Assembly (NCBI GenBank): GCA_027487315.1
Contig: JAIYDW010000066.1
Coordinates: forward strand, 1-48,492
Length of the DNA stretch: 48,492 nucleotides
DNA from: Verrucomicrobiaceae bacterium
Lineage (GTDB): Bacteria; Verrucomicrobiota; Verrucomicrobiia; Verrucomicrobiales; Verrucomicrobiaceae
Direction of reading: 5' to 3'
Shown here: positions 24,758-33,274 of the stretch, in pieces
How positions within the stretch are numbered: the first letter of the stretch is position 1
Layout of the letters: each line of letters starts with the position of its first letter
Notes under the pieces: model-generated
Told to the model about the DNA's origin: nothing
What the model saw: only the letters and a program-made list of their open reading frames with translations
The model's database searches: none
Made by a program: the position numbers and the translations under genes

Positions 24758-25491
24758 GAACTTTCTTTTATATCGTGTTGATGGGCGGGCTTTTGAGCGC
24801 GGGGGTTTGGGCGGTTGACGCTGGGGCAAGCGGGGATGCAGCGGCTGAAGCGATTCGGTCGGCGGTGGTGCCTGATGACTCGAAGCCGACGGATGTGATG
24901 GCGGAGGCGAAGGCGGCGGCTTCACCGGTTCCGGTGCCGCCGTTGACGCACTATGCGGCTTTGTGGGAGAGATCGATGTTTACGACTCATGATTTGCCGA
25001 TCCCTGAGGTGCCGCAGGGACCGGGGTTTGCGGATCAACTGGTGCTTGCAGGCACTTATGAGGTAGATGGCGCGGTGGTGGCGGTGATCTTGGATAAGAT
25101 GACGGCGCAGGTGACTGAGGCGAGGATTGGGTCTGACAATGAGATGGGGATGCGGATCAAGTCGGTGGAGCCGGGGAGTGAGGGGGCGGTGAAGCGGGTG
25201 CAATTGCAGAAGGGGATGCAGAGCGGGTGGATTCAGGTGGCTGAGGCGGTGGTAGCGGGTCCGGTGATGGAAGCGGGTAGTGGGAGTCCTCTCGGGGGGC
25301 AGGGTCAACCAGCGGCGCCTGGTGCGGGCATGATGAATGATGGCGGGCGCGGGATGCCGACTCCGAATGATGCGGGGGCAGGAGGGGCGCCGCCTTCGAT
25401 CGTGCAACCTTTGACGGTGCCGGGGAATGCGGGTGGGGGGGCGATGACGCCGAATCCGAGTTTGGATGATATTCCGCTGCCGCCACCGTGA
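24754..25491 (+). CDS. Exported protein with a GspC HR-like domain
   Basis: 245 residues with a signal peptide (MRTFFYIVLMGGLLSAGVWA). The segment at about 85-150 (FADQLVLAGTYEVDGAVVAV, ILDKMTAQVTEARIGSDNE, MRIKSVEPG) resembles the homology region of GspC, which links the inner membrane to the secretin. The remaining C-terminal 80 residues are Gly/Pro/Ala-rich and probably unstructured. Unlike classical GspC, the N-terminus looks like a cleaved signal rather than a long anchor, and no PDZ domain is seen. It is the last gene of the operon. Assignment is tentative. Confidence 0.5.
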   Translation: MRTFFYIVLMGGLLSAGVWAVDAGASGDAAAEAIRSAVVPDDSKPTDVMAEAKAAASPVPVPPLTHYAALWERSMFTTHDLPIPEVPQGPGFADQLVLAGTYEVDGAVVAVILDKMTAQVTEARIGSDNEMGMRIKSVEPGSEGAVKRVQLQKGMQSGWIQVAEAVVAGPVMEAGSGSPLGGQGQPAAPGAGMMNDGGRGMPTPNDAGAGGAPPSIVQPLTVPGNAGGGAMTPNPSLDDIPLPPP

Positions 25492-25536
25492 TCTTTAGGT
25501 TTTGGGACGAACACTGCCCTTAATCGAGTGCCATTC

Positions 25537-25547
25537 ATGCCTGGCAT
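25537..25547. repeat. 11-bp repeat ATGCCTGGCAT, left of the immunity-like gene
   Basis: Identical to 26160-26170. The sequence is a near-palindrome (centre T). The two copies bracket a single gene of lower G+C. Confidence 0.6.
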
Positions 25548-25562
25548 CTTTGGTCCAATTCA

Positions 25563-26147
25563 CTAGAACCTAACTAATTCCTCGGGCTTGTCGGAGTCCC
25601 ACATGAGTTTGAAAAGGAGGCCGCTGTATCCTTGGTGGTGATACCATTGATAGAGATCTGCCGTGGGTGCCACCGTTGGGTCCGTTGCGATGTAGCGTGG
25701 CCCCGGGTATTCCATCAATCGAAACATTGTTCCAATCGGCACTTTTTCCGGATTGAATCTCGGGTGGGTGATTCGGCGAGGTATCGCCCGCACTTGCTCT
25801 TCCCAATGGCTCTTCTCATAGTCCAGGCAGTCGGTGAAGCGGGTGATGTTGTGAAACCGCATCGGTTTTCCGTCTACCGTGACCGGAAGAAATTCGCCAT
25901 CGGGTTCGAGCAAATCCAACAGAACTTGGTCCTTCTCCGCCTGTTTTGTGAGAATGAAGTCTCCACCTCGAATGTCGATAAACAAACCGAAGGGGCGCTT
26001 TGGTTTGTAGCTCATTAGGGCCAGTGTGCGCCAGCAAGCCGCTAACGGAACGCCCCTGCGTCCCATCTCGTCGGTGTGGTCTTGCCAGTCCAAATACGTC
26101 GTCCCTCGGAGACGGTTTACATCAATCATGACTTGGTAAATCTTCAT
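25563..26147 (-). CDS. Orphan immunity-like protein (Imm11/Imm43-like, DUF1629 type)
   Basis: 194 residues. The C-terminal half contains VDGKPMRFHNITRFTDCLDY, IPRRITHPRFNPEKVPIGTM, FRLMEYPGPRYIATDPT and YSGLLFKLMWDS, resembling the DUF1629/Imm11 pattern found in bacterial immunity proteins and in toxin-linked orphans. No toxin gene is adjacent. G+C is visibly lower than in neighbours, with less G at third positions, and an 11-bp direct repeat brackets the gene, both of which suggest acquisition. Assignment to the immunity family is by pattern only and could be wrong; it is a cytoplasmic soluble protein with no signal peptide. Confidence 0.5.
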   Translation of the reverse strand: MKIYQVMIDVNRLRGTTYLDWQDHTDEMGRRGVPLAACWRTLALMSYKPKRPFGLFIDIRGGDFILTKQAEKDQVLLDLLEPDGEFLPVTVDGKPMRFHNITRFTDCLDYEKSHWEEQVRAIPRRITHPRFNPEKVPIGTMFRLMEYPGPRYIATDPTVAPTADLYQWYHHQGYSGLLFKLMWDSDKPEELVRF

Positions 26148-26159
26148 TTCCGGGACTAA

Positions 26160-26170
26160 ATGCCTGGCAT
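26160..26170. repeat. 11-bp repeat ATGCCTGGCAT, right of the immunity-like gene
   Basis: Perfect copy of 25537-25547, 12 bp upstream of the immunity-like start and before the tail end of the DUF1318 gene. Confidence 0.6.
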
Positions 26171-26174
26171 TTTA

Positions 26175-26822
26175 CTACGCTGCTCGGTCCCCCTTTTGAA
26201 TTTGGCGGATATTAGGGAATCTGTTTGAGTTAGGATAGTGTTTTCCGGTGTTGAGATTGGTGGTGTTAGGGCTTTGGGGTTGAGGGTGGGGTGGGGTTGA
26301 TTTTGTCTGGGGGGTGTCTTTGGTTTCTTTTGGGCCGGTGGCTTGGACCCAGTCGAAGGCGCCGGGGGTTTTGCCGGCGACTTCGATGTATTCGCCTTTG
26401 AAGGCTTGATCGGCGCGGAGTTTCCAGGCTTCGATTTCGATTTCGTTGAGGGGGCGGTTGGATTCTTTGGCTTCGTTGCGCATGAGGAGGGTGCGGTCGG
26501 TGTTTTCCTCTTCGACCGTGCGTTTGACGTGGTCGCCCCATTTGCCAGCGGGGGTTTGGCGGAGGCTGAGGAGGCCGCGATGGTCTTCGCCGACGATGCG
26601 GTTGTTTTTGAGTTCCTGGATTTCGGCCATGCGGTTGCGCTGGCGTTCGACGGCCTCGCCGACAGTGCGGATTTCTTCTTTGTTGCCGGGTTCCTCGCCG
26701 CGGTATTGGTAGACGTCGAGGCGCATGGTGAGGTCGACCTTGAGCGGTTCGGGGGTGGTAAGGGGGATGGCTGGGAGGGTTTTGCAGCCGGTGAGGAGGA
26801 GGAGGGGGAGGAGGCGGAGCAT
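26175..26822 (-). CDS. YdbL-like (DUF1318) lipoprotein
   Basis: 215 residues. A lipoprotein signal is clear (MLRLLPLLLLTGCKT, acylated Cys after LTG). The DUF1318 region covers about 45-150, with MAEIQELKNNRIVGEDHRGL, LSLRQTPAGKWGDHVKRTVE and ENTDRTLLMRNEA. The last 50 residues are Pro/Thr/Asn-rich and low in complexity, probably added sequence. It follows the giant YdbH-like gene by 78 bp on the same strand. In Escherichia coli, ydbH, ynbE and ydbL form an operon for phospholipid transport between membranes; here the lipid anchor and DUF1318 domain are in one protein, with no separate YnbE seen. A GGATTNN repeat array abuts its start codon. Confidence 0.7.
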   Translation of the reverse strand: MLRLLPLLLLTGCKTLPAIPLTTPEPLKVDLTMRLDVYQYRGEEPGNKEEIRTVGEAVERQRNRMAEIQELKNNRIVGEDHRGLLSLRQTPAGKWGDHVKRTVEEENTDRTLLMRNEAKESNRPLNEIEIEAWKLRADQAFKGEYIEVAGKTPGAFDWVQATGPKETKDTPQTKSTPPHPQPQSPNTTNLNTGKHYPNSNRFPNIRQIQKGDRAA

Positions 26823-26824
26823 GG

Positions 26825-26859
26825 GGATTGCGGAATGCGGATTTGGGATTGCGGATTGC
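26825..26859. repeat. Heptamer tandem array, five GGATTNN units
   Basis: Units GGATTGC, GGAATGC, GGATTTG, GGATTGC, GGATTGC. It lies directly upstream of the DUF1318 ATG (26822), where its ribosome binding site should be. The same heptamer is repeated before the AraC-type gene (45122-45177). Confidence 0.7.
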
Positions 26860-26900
26860 AGGGAGTGGAGAGTGGAGAATGGTGTGGACGAGGACGAGGG

Positions 26901-29900
26901 TTAGGGGGTGGGTGGGGGGTCGACTTTCCAGCGGTGGTCTAGGACGTTGATTTCGAAGTTGCGGCTGCCGGTGGGGCCGATGATTTTGAGGTAGCCGGTG
27001 CCTTCGCGGCCGTTGATGCGGGCTTTGGCGTCGACGGTGTCGTATTCGAAGTCGCGGAGGGTTTCGAGGCCGAGGCGGGTGATTTGATCGGTGAGGGCGG
27101 CACCTTGTTTGGGGGGGAGTTTGTCGAGCATGTCGTTGAGGGCGGTGATGGAGAAGCGGCCGGAGGTGGCGTTGACGGCGGTGATATCGGCCTGGTAGAG
27201 TTCTTTGGAGTCGCCTTTGGCGATGAGGGTGCCGTTGATTTTGCCGTCGAGGAGGAAGTAGGCGGGGGTGAGTTTTTCGGTGATTTCGGTGGAGTGGATG
27301 TCGGTGGAGGCGAGCCAGCCGTCCCAGGTGTAGCTGTCGTTGAGGTAGACGTTGAAGCCGCCTTCAAGATAGCCTTCGTAGGCTTCGCCACCGAACTTGC
27401 CGTAGATGCCGTCGAGGTCGTAGGTGACGGAGAGGTGGGCTTTTTCCATGTGGAGTTGTTTCCAGCGGATTTGATCGACCCAGAAGGTTTCGGTGAGGTT
27501 GTTGTCGACGTCTTTGAGGGGCATGTTGAAGCGGACGTGGCCTTTCATGCCGATGAGTTCGAGTTTGAGTTTTTCGAAGGGGTAGTTGTCTGGCGGGATG
27601 TCGAAGGTGGCGTCGAACTGGCCGGTTTCGAGTTTGGTTTTGAAGCTGAAGGGGAAGGGCTGATGGAAGCCAGGGAGGGGGACGCCTTTGGGTGCGAGGA
27701 CGAGTTTGCCGGCGTGAACTTCCAATTCATCGAGGGTCCAGGAAGCCTTTTTGGGATCGTCTTTGATGGCTTCGGAGGCGGCGGCAAGGGCGGGCGCGGG
27801 GTCGGTGGCGGCGATGGCCATTTTGGGGGCGTCGGCGTCGCTCTTGATATCGCCGGCGGCGTATTGGCGGTAGTAGTCGACATACCAGAAGAGGGGCTCG
27901 CCGACGTAGAGGGTGGGGTGGAGGATTTCGACTTTGGTGATGTGCTGGTTGAGGAGGCTGTCGAGGGTGAAGTGGACGAAGATGGTGTCGAGTCTGGCGA
28001 CGGGGCGGAGGGAGCCGTAGGGGGCCGGGATGGTGAGGCTGGAGAGTTCGATGCGCTGGTCGTCGAAGTTTTCGACGAGGCCTTCGGGTTCGAGGGGGGT
28101 GTTGTGGGCGTCGAACTGGACGGCGAAGGTGAGCGGGGGGAGGCCGGGGGCGATTTTTTGCAGGGTGATTTGGAGGTCTTTGATGGCGACGAGGCCGGCG
28201 GACCATTTGGGTTTTTCGGATGGGGGCGGGGTTTGAGGAAGGGAGGGTTGAGAGGGGGTGGGAGAGGAGGAGGTGCCGGGGTCGAGGATGGAGGTGAGGG
28301 CTTCACCGACTTCGACCTGGCCTCCGGTGAGGGTGAGGCTTTCGAGGTGGCGCTGGGTGATGAGGTGGGGGAGTTTGGCTTTGATTTCGAAGCGGCCGAT
28401 GCGGGCGACGGGGAGCGGGGTGGCACTGGAGCTGGTGGCGAGCAGGCGGGTTTCGTCGATGGTGAGGGTGTGGTTTGAGCTGGGGGTGCCGAGGGCGTCG
28501 ATGGGGTCGGTGGTGAGTTGGAAGGAGGTTTCGGCTTCAAATTCGGCGCCCCATTTGCCGAAGAGTTTGACGGTGCCTTCGGTGACGGCGAGGTGGGCGA
28601 AGTGGAGTTTGGCGAGAACGGGATGAGGTGGTGAAGGCGTGGCGGGTGGGAGTGGGGGCGGGGGTGCTGGAGGGTTGTCCTGTTCGGCAGCGTAGGCGTC
28701 GAGATCGACGTGATAGCTGAGGCGGGGTTTGGAAATGTGGAGGCGGTCGATCTGGCCGGTGGTGAAGAGGATGTCGGGGCGGACGATGGCGTCGATGGAG
28801 GCGATGGTGGTGGGAGCGGCGGTGCGGGTGCCGGGGATTTGGGTTTCGACGTTGCGGAGGGTGAGGCGGGTGGGCTGGGAGGAGAGGGGCTGATTTTCTT
28901 CGAGTTGGAGATCGCTGGAGTGCAGTTCGAGCTCGCACTTGAGATGGAGGGGCAGGATGGGAGTGGGTTCGATTTGCAGGCGGGTGTTGGTGAGGGAGGC
29001 GAGGGAGAGGAGGAGTTTGATGGGGGCCGCGGGAGGAGGGGGCGTGTCCTGTGGGATGGGGGTGGGAGGGAACAGGGCGGACTCGAGAGCCGGGGTCCAG
29101 TGGATGTCGGCGTCAGAGGCGGATAGTTTTTCGAGGTGCCACTTTTGGGTGGAGTGATCGAGGCGGGCGGTGGTGGTGAGGGAGGGGAGGAGGATGTGGC
29201 CGGGTTTGGCGTTGAGGGGGCGGATGGCGAGGGAGTCGAGGGTGAGATGGTGGCGGCCGAGCTGGGTGATGGGTTGGCCGGGTTGCCAGAGGATGTCGTG
29301 GGCGTCGTAGGCCGCGTTGAGTTGGAGGGCGATGGGGGGAGCGGCGGGATGCGAGGGGAGACCGTCCGGGGCGTCGAGGGTGAGGTTAGGGACGGAAGCG
29401 CTTTCGATGACGACACCTTTGAACCAGGAGGGGAAGGGTTTGGAAGGTGTCGAGGAGGAGGTGGGTTGGGTGAGTTGGGTGAGGAGCGTGCCAAGGGCGG
29501 GCAGGAGTTTGAGATCGACCTGAGCGGGGGTGTTGAGGGAGTGGATGTGGAGGAGACCGGTTTCGGGGATGAAGGAGAGCGAGAGGGTGAGTTCGGGGAG
29601 GTCGAGCGTGGAGCCGTCCGGGGTGCGGAGATGGAGGTTTTGGAGATGGAAGGTGGCGTTTTTGAGTGATGGAGGTTGGGTGGGGGAGAGGTCGAGTTGG
29701 GTGAGGGAGTGGTCGAGGGTGAATTCGAGATGAGGGGTGGTGGCGTCACCTTCGAGTTGAAATTTGAAGTCGGTGAGATGGATGGATTCGAAGGCGAGAC
29801 GCGGAAGGGTTGGCGAGGTGGGAGTGGTGGGGGGAGGGGTGGCGGGAGCGAAGGAGGAAAGGAGGCGGGGAAGGCTGGCGGCGGAGGTGGTGAGGTGCAG

Positions 29901-30284
29901 GCCGTCGAGGGAGATTTGGCCGAGGTTGGAGCGGTCGGTGAGGAGAGCCTGCCAGTTAGAGAGGGAGGCGGAACGGAGGGAGGCGAAGGGTTGTGGGGCA
30001 TCCTTTTCGCGGAGGGCGAGGGAGGAGAGGCGGATTTCGTCACGGGTGATGTCGAGGTTGGCGAGTTGGGGATCGAACTGGGGCAGAGCGTGTTTGAGGG
30101 CCTGCTGGATGTAGGTGGTGCGGTGGTGCCAGAGGTACCAGGCGGCGAGGGACAGGAGAGCCGTGGAGACGAGGGCGAATCCGAGAAGGTTCAGGAGGAA
30201 CCTTTTTCTGCGGATTCGGGGCTTTGGAGGAGGCGGGGGAAGGCCGGATGGGGGCGATGCTGAGGAGGCCGACGGCGCGGACAT
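26901..30284 (-). CDS. Giant AsmA-like / YdbH-like inner membrane protein
   Basis: 1127 residues. A proline-rich basic cytoplasmic start (PPPPPKPRIRRKRF) is followed by one transmembrane helix (LLNLLGFALVSTALLSLAAW, about 30-50) and a very long periplasmic beta-rich region, which is how bridge-like lipid transfer proteins of the AsmA clan are built. The C-terminal end (YLEGGFNVYLNDSYTWDGWL, IHSTEITEKLTPAYFLLDGK, INGTLIAKGDSKELYQADIT, GRFSITALNDMLDKLPP) resembles the YdbH C-terminal domain. The DUF1318 lipoprotein gene downstream supports the YdbH identity. Probable job: moving phospholipid between the two membranes. It diverges from another AsmA-like giant. Confidence 0.72.
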   Translation of the reverse strand: MSAPSASSASPPSGLPPPPPKPRIRRKRFLLNLLGFALVSTALLSLAAWYLWHHRTTYIQQALKHALPQFDPQLANLDITRDEIRLSSLALREKDAPQPFASLRSASLSNWQALLTDRSNLGQISLDGLHLTTSAASLPRLLSSFAPATPPPTTPTSPTLPRLAFESIHLTDFKFQLEGDATTPHLEFTLDHSLTQLDLSPTQPPSLKNATFHLQNLHLRTPDGSTLDLPELTLSLSFIPETGLLHIHSLNTPAQVDLKLLPALGTLLTQLTQPTSSSTPSKPFPSWFKGVVIESASVPNLTLDAPDGLPSHPAAPPIALQLNAAYDAHDILWQPGQPITQLGRHHLTLDSLAIRPLNAKPGHILLPSLTTTARLDHSTQKWHLEKLSASDADIHWTPALESALFPPTPIPQDTPPPPAAPIKLLLSLASLTNTRLQIEPTPILPLHLKCELELHSSDLQLEENQPLSSQPTRLTLRNVETQIPGTRTAAPTTIASIDAIVRPDILFTTGQIDRLHISKPRLSYHVDLDAYAAEQDNPPAPPPPLPPATPSPPHPVLAKLHFAHLAVTEGTVKLFGKWGAEFEAETSFQLTTDPIDALGTPSSNHTLTIDETRLLATSSSATPLPVARIGRFEIKAKLPHLITQRHLESLTLTGGQVEVGEALTSILDPGTSSSPTPSQPSLPQTPPPSEKPKWSAGLVAIKDLQITLQKIAPGLPPLTFAVQFDAHNTPLEPEGLVENFDDQRIELSSLTIPAPYGSLRPVARLDTIFVHFTLDSLLNQHITKVEILHPTLYVGEPLFWYVDYYRQYAAGDIKSDADAPKMAIAATDPAPALAAASEAIKDDPKKASWTLDELEVHAGKLVLAPKGVPLPGFHQPFPFSFKTKLETGQFDATFDIPPDNYPFEKLKLELIGMKGHVRFNMPLKDVDNNLTETFWVDQIRWKQLHMEKAHLSVTYDLDGIYGKFGGEAYEGYLEGGFNVYLNDSYTWDGWLASTDIHSTEITEKLTPAYFLLDGKINGTLIAKGDSKELYQADITAVNATSGRFSITALNDMLDKLPPKQGAALTDQITRLGLETLRDFEYDTVDAKARINGREGTGYLKIIGPTGSRNFEINVLDHRWKVDPPPTP

Positions 30285-30400
30285 GGGGATGCTTACGCGA
30301 ACATGGGCGGGGTTGCAATTTGTGACTTTTTGGGAAGTTGCCTATTGGTGGAGTTCAGGTTGAGATGTTCGGAGGTGGCGGCAGGTTGTGGGGAGAGATG

Positions 30401-33268
30401 ATGGGTGGACTTTGCAGACGTGTGTTGATTTTGCTGATCCTGAGCGGGGTGGCGGGGGGAGTGCTGTATTTGAACTCGAAGGCGTTTGAGGCGAGATGGA
30501 AGGGGTATCTGGTGGGGCAGTTGGAGGAGCATGGGATTTATGTGGATTTTACGAAGCTGAGTTTTGGGTTGTCGGGCAACGTGGTGGCGCGTGAGTTGCG
30601 CTTCTACAATGACGCGGGGCATGAGGAGTTGCTGGCGTCGTTGGACCGGGTGAAGGTGACGTTTGACATGGGTCAACTGATCAAGGGGAATCCGAGGGTG
30701 GAGGGGTTTGAATTGGAAGAAGCGAATGTGGCCCTGCCGGTGGATCCTGAGCGGCCGGATTTGTCAGTGATTGAGTTGGGGAATTTCAATGCGCGGGTGT
30801 TCTTCAGGGAGCGGCGGCTTCAGGTGGTGCATGCGAGCGGGAAGGTGGCGGGGGTGGGAGTGGATGTTACGGTGGATTTGCAGATGGCGTCCTCGCCGAG
30901 CACTGATGAGGAGAAGCGGGCGGCGCAGAAGGAAGCGGAGCGGCGGTTGGAGTTGCTGAGGGAGTATCGGTCGCAGATCCAGTTGGCGTTGGATTGGCTG
31001 GGGCGGTTTGACTTCAAGAATGCGCCCTTGTTAACGGTGGACATGAGGGGGGCGACGAATGCGATGGAGGCGCTCGAGGTGAAGGTGGCGTTGGAGGCGC
31101 GGGAGTTTGAGTATCAGGGGTATCAGTGCCGGGAGCTGGCGGTGGAGGCGGGTTTGATCAACGGAGAGGTGGCAGTGAACCGGTTGACGCTGGTGGATGA
31201 CCTGGGGCATTTGGATGCGCGGGGAACGTGGCGGCGGGGGGAAGAGGTGGTGGATTTTCGGGTGACATCGAATGCGGATTTGCGATCGGCGGCGGAGGTG
31301 CTGGCGGGGACGTCGGCGTTGAGGGAGGTGGTGTTTTATGATCAGGGACCGAGTTTGGCGCTGGAGGGAAAGTTTTATTTTGGGAAGACGGCGGCGGCGA
31401 TGAAGCGACCGATGGATGTGCGGGGAGAGATTCACTGTCCTCGGTTTGCGAGTCGGGGGGAGGTGTTTGAGGGGTTGAGCGCGAACTTTGGAGTGAGTAA
31501 CGAAGGGATTTATGTGCGCGATGGGATGCTGAGGCACGAGTCGGGTTCACTGGGGTTGCAGGTTTTGCTGCATGAGAAGGAGGGGATGAAGTATCGGGCG
31601 ACGTTGCGCATGGATCCGTCCGTGTTTAAGCCGTTTGTGAAGTTGGAGCAGACGAGGGCGTTGATTGACCGGTTTCACTTTGAGAAGGATGCGAGCATCT
31701 ATTTCAAGCTGGAGGGGGCCGGGCCGACACTGAAGTTTTCGGATTGTCGCAACCGGGGGCACGGAGAGATGAGGGGGATGTCGCATCAGGGGGTGGCGTT
31801 TGAGAAGGTGGATGCGGATGTGGAGTTTCAGGGGCCGGAGTTGATTTTTCGGAATGTGAAAGCGGAGCGTGTGGATGGGTTGGGGGAGGTGGAGGAAGCG
31901 GTGGTGCAACTGAAGGAGCGGTGGGTGCGGCTGAAGGGGGTGAGGTCGAAGTGTGATCCGGTGCCGATTTTGCGGAGTTTTGTGCCGAAGATCGCGGACG
32001 TGGTGGCGCGGTATCAATTGCCATCGGAGACCCTGGTGAATGTGGATGGGGTGTTTGGCTGGGGTGGAGTGGTGGCGTCGGATGCGAGGGTGGGATTTGC
32101 GGCGCTGGAGGGGTCGGGGGTTTATGCTTTGGGAGGGATTGACTACAAGATTGCGGCGCCGCAGGGGGAGTTGCTGTTTGTGCGGGATGAGTTGCGGTTT
32201 GACGTGAACGGGAAGCTTTTTGGAGGGGCGTTCAGCGCGAAGGGGGTGACGGATTTGTCGTCGGAGCGGGATGAGTTGGACGTGGTGGTGCGTGCGGATG
32301 CGTTTGAGTATGATTTGTTCGGTGAACGGATGCGGTTTACGAATGCGAATGCGAAGGTGTCGGGGCGAGGTCGTGAGATCACGTATGATGTGACGACGAA
32401 TCGTGCGGGGGCTCCGGTGACGGTGAAAGGGCGGATGGCGACGGTGGATCCGATCAACAACTACGATGCAGTGGTGACGGTGGATCCGTTCCGGTGGGAG
32501 GTGTTTGGAGAGATGCTGGATTTTAACACCACGAAAGCGACGTTGAAGAGCCGGGCGGGGACGGTGGAGTTTGATGTGAAGGCGAAGCTTTTGATGGGAG
32601 ACTTTGACGCGAAGGGGACTGTTACGACGAAAGGCAGCCAAATTTCGTATCAGGGGCACATGGGGGTCAATGCGGTCAGCTTCAAGCAGTTCTCAAAGGT
32701 GTACACGCCGAGCTATGAAACGGAGGGGGATCTAACGGGGCATTTTGATTTCGCGGGGGTGTTTGGAGACTGGAAAACGTTGAAGGGGGATGGGGTGGCG
32801 ATCATTGTGAACGGGAACCTTTATGCGGTGCCGATTCTGGGGCCGTTGACGCCGTTGCTGGGTGGGTTTTTGCCGGCGCCGATCAAGGGGTTCAACGTGG
32901 CGAAGGAAGCGACGTGCACTTACCGAGTGGAGAATGGATTTCTTTACACGGACAACCTGGAGGCGTTGACGGCGGCGTTTCGCTTGGTGGCGAAGGGGAA
33001 TGCGAATTTCATTGAGGACAAGGTGGCGTTCGATGCGCAGGCGCGGATTCGGGGATTGCCCGGGCTGGTGTTGCGGCCTGTGAGTGAGCTGCTGGAGTAT
33101 CAGGCGCGGGGGACGATTGGAGATCCGGCGTGGAAGTCGAGGTTGTTGAACTTTGGTGGTGGGGCGGCGAATACGGAGGCACCGAAGACAACTGAGGAGC
33201 CGAAGGCGGCGGAGGAGGAGAAAAAGCGACTGCGGTTGCCGAGTTTGTTTCGGCCTGGAGGGAAGTGA
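30401..33268 (+). CDS. Second giant AsmA-like membrane protein
   Basis: 955 residues from ATG 30401, which has GGGGAG 5 bp upstream; the frame opens at a TTG at 30338. N-terminal anchor CRRVLILLILSGVAGGVLYL is followed by the AsmA-like start (GIYVDFTKLSFGLSGNVVAR, EELLASLDRVKVTFDMGQL). The C-terminal part has DGVAIIVNGNLYAVPILGPL, YRVENGFLYTDNLEALTAAF and ARIRGLPGLVLRPVSELLEY, typical of AsmA_2-type C-termini of YhdP-like proteins. It ends in a charged tail (about 925-955). Likely a periplasm-spanning lipid carrier. It shares a 116-bp intergenic region with the YdbH-like gene, so the two may be co-regulated. Confidence 0.72.
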   Translation: MGGLCRRVLILLILSGVAGGVLYLNSKAFEARWKGYLVGQLEEHGIYVDFTKLSFGLSGNVVARELRFYNDAGHEELLASLDRVKVTFDMGQLIKGNPRVEGFELEEANVALPVDPERPDLSVIELGNFNARVFFRERRLQVVHASGKVAGVGVDVTVDLQMASSPSTDEEKRAAQKEAERRLELLREYRSQIQLALDWLGRFDFKNAPLLTVDMRGATNAMEALEVKVALEAREFEYQGYQCRELAVEAGLINGEVAVNRLTLVDDLGHLDARGTWRRGEEVVDFRVTSNADLRSAAEVLAGTSALREVVFYDQGPSLALEGKFYFGKTAAAMKRPMDVRGEIHCPRFASRGEVFEGLSANFGVSNEGIYVRDGMLRHESGSLGLQVLLHEKEGMKYRATLRMDPSVFKPFVKLEQTRALIDRFHFEKDASIYFKLEGAGPTLKFSDCRNRGHGEMRGMSHQGVAFEKVDADVEFQGPELIFRNVKAERVDGLGEVEEAVVQLKERWVRLKGVRSKCDPVPILRSFVPKIADVVARYQLPSETLVNVDGVFGWGGVVASDARVGFAALEGSGVYALGGIDYKIAAPQGELLFVRDELRFDVNGKLFGGAFSAKGVTDLSSERDELDVVVRADAFEYDLFGERMRFTNANAKVSGRGREITYDVTTNRAGAPVTVKGRMATVDPINNYDAVVTVDPFRWEVFGEMLDFNTTKATLKSRAGTVEFDVKAKLLMGDFDAKGTVTTKGSQISYQGHMGVNAVSFKQFSKVYTPSYETEGDLTGHFDFAGVFGDWKTLKGDGVAIIVNGNLYAVPILGPLTPLLGGFLPAPIKGFNVAKEATCTYRVENGFLYTDNLEALTAAFRLVAKGNANFIEDKVAFDAQARIRGLPGLVLRPVSELLEYQARGTIGDPAWKSRLLNFGGGAANTEAPKTTEEPKAAEEEKKRLRLPSLFRPGGK

Positions 33269-33274
33269 GGGGAA

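Noticed and set aside
16965-25491. Reading the secretion locus as a type IV pilus operon
   Set aside because: The GspG-type major subunit with the aspartate-rich calcium region, a GspK without +5 glutamate and the H-I-J-K order fit type II secretion; no PilT, PilQ or pilin-glycosylation genes are present.
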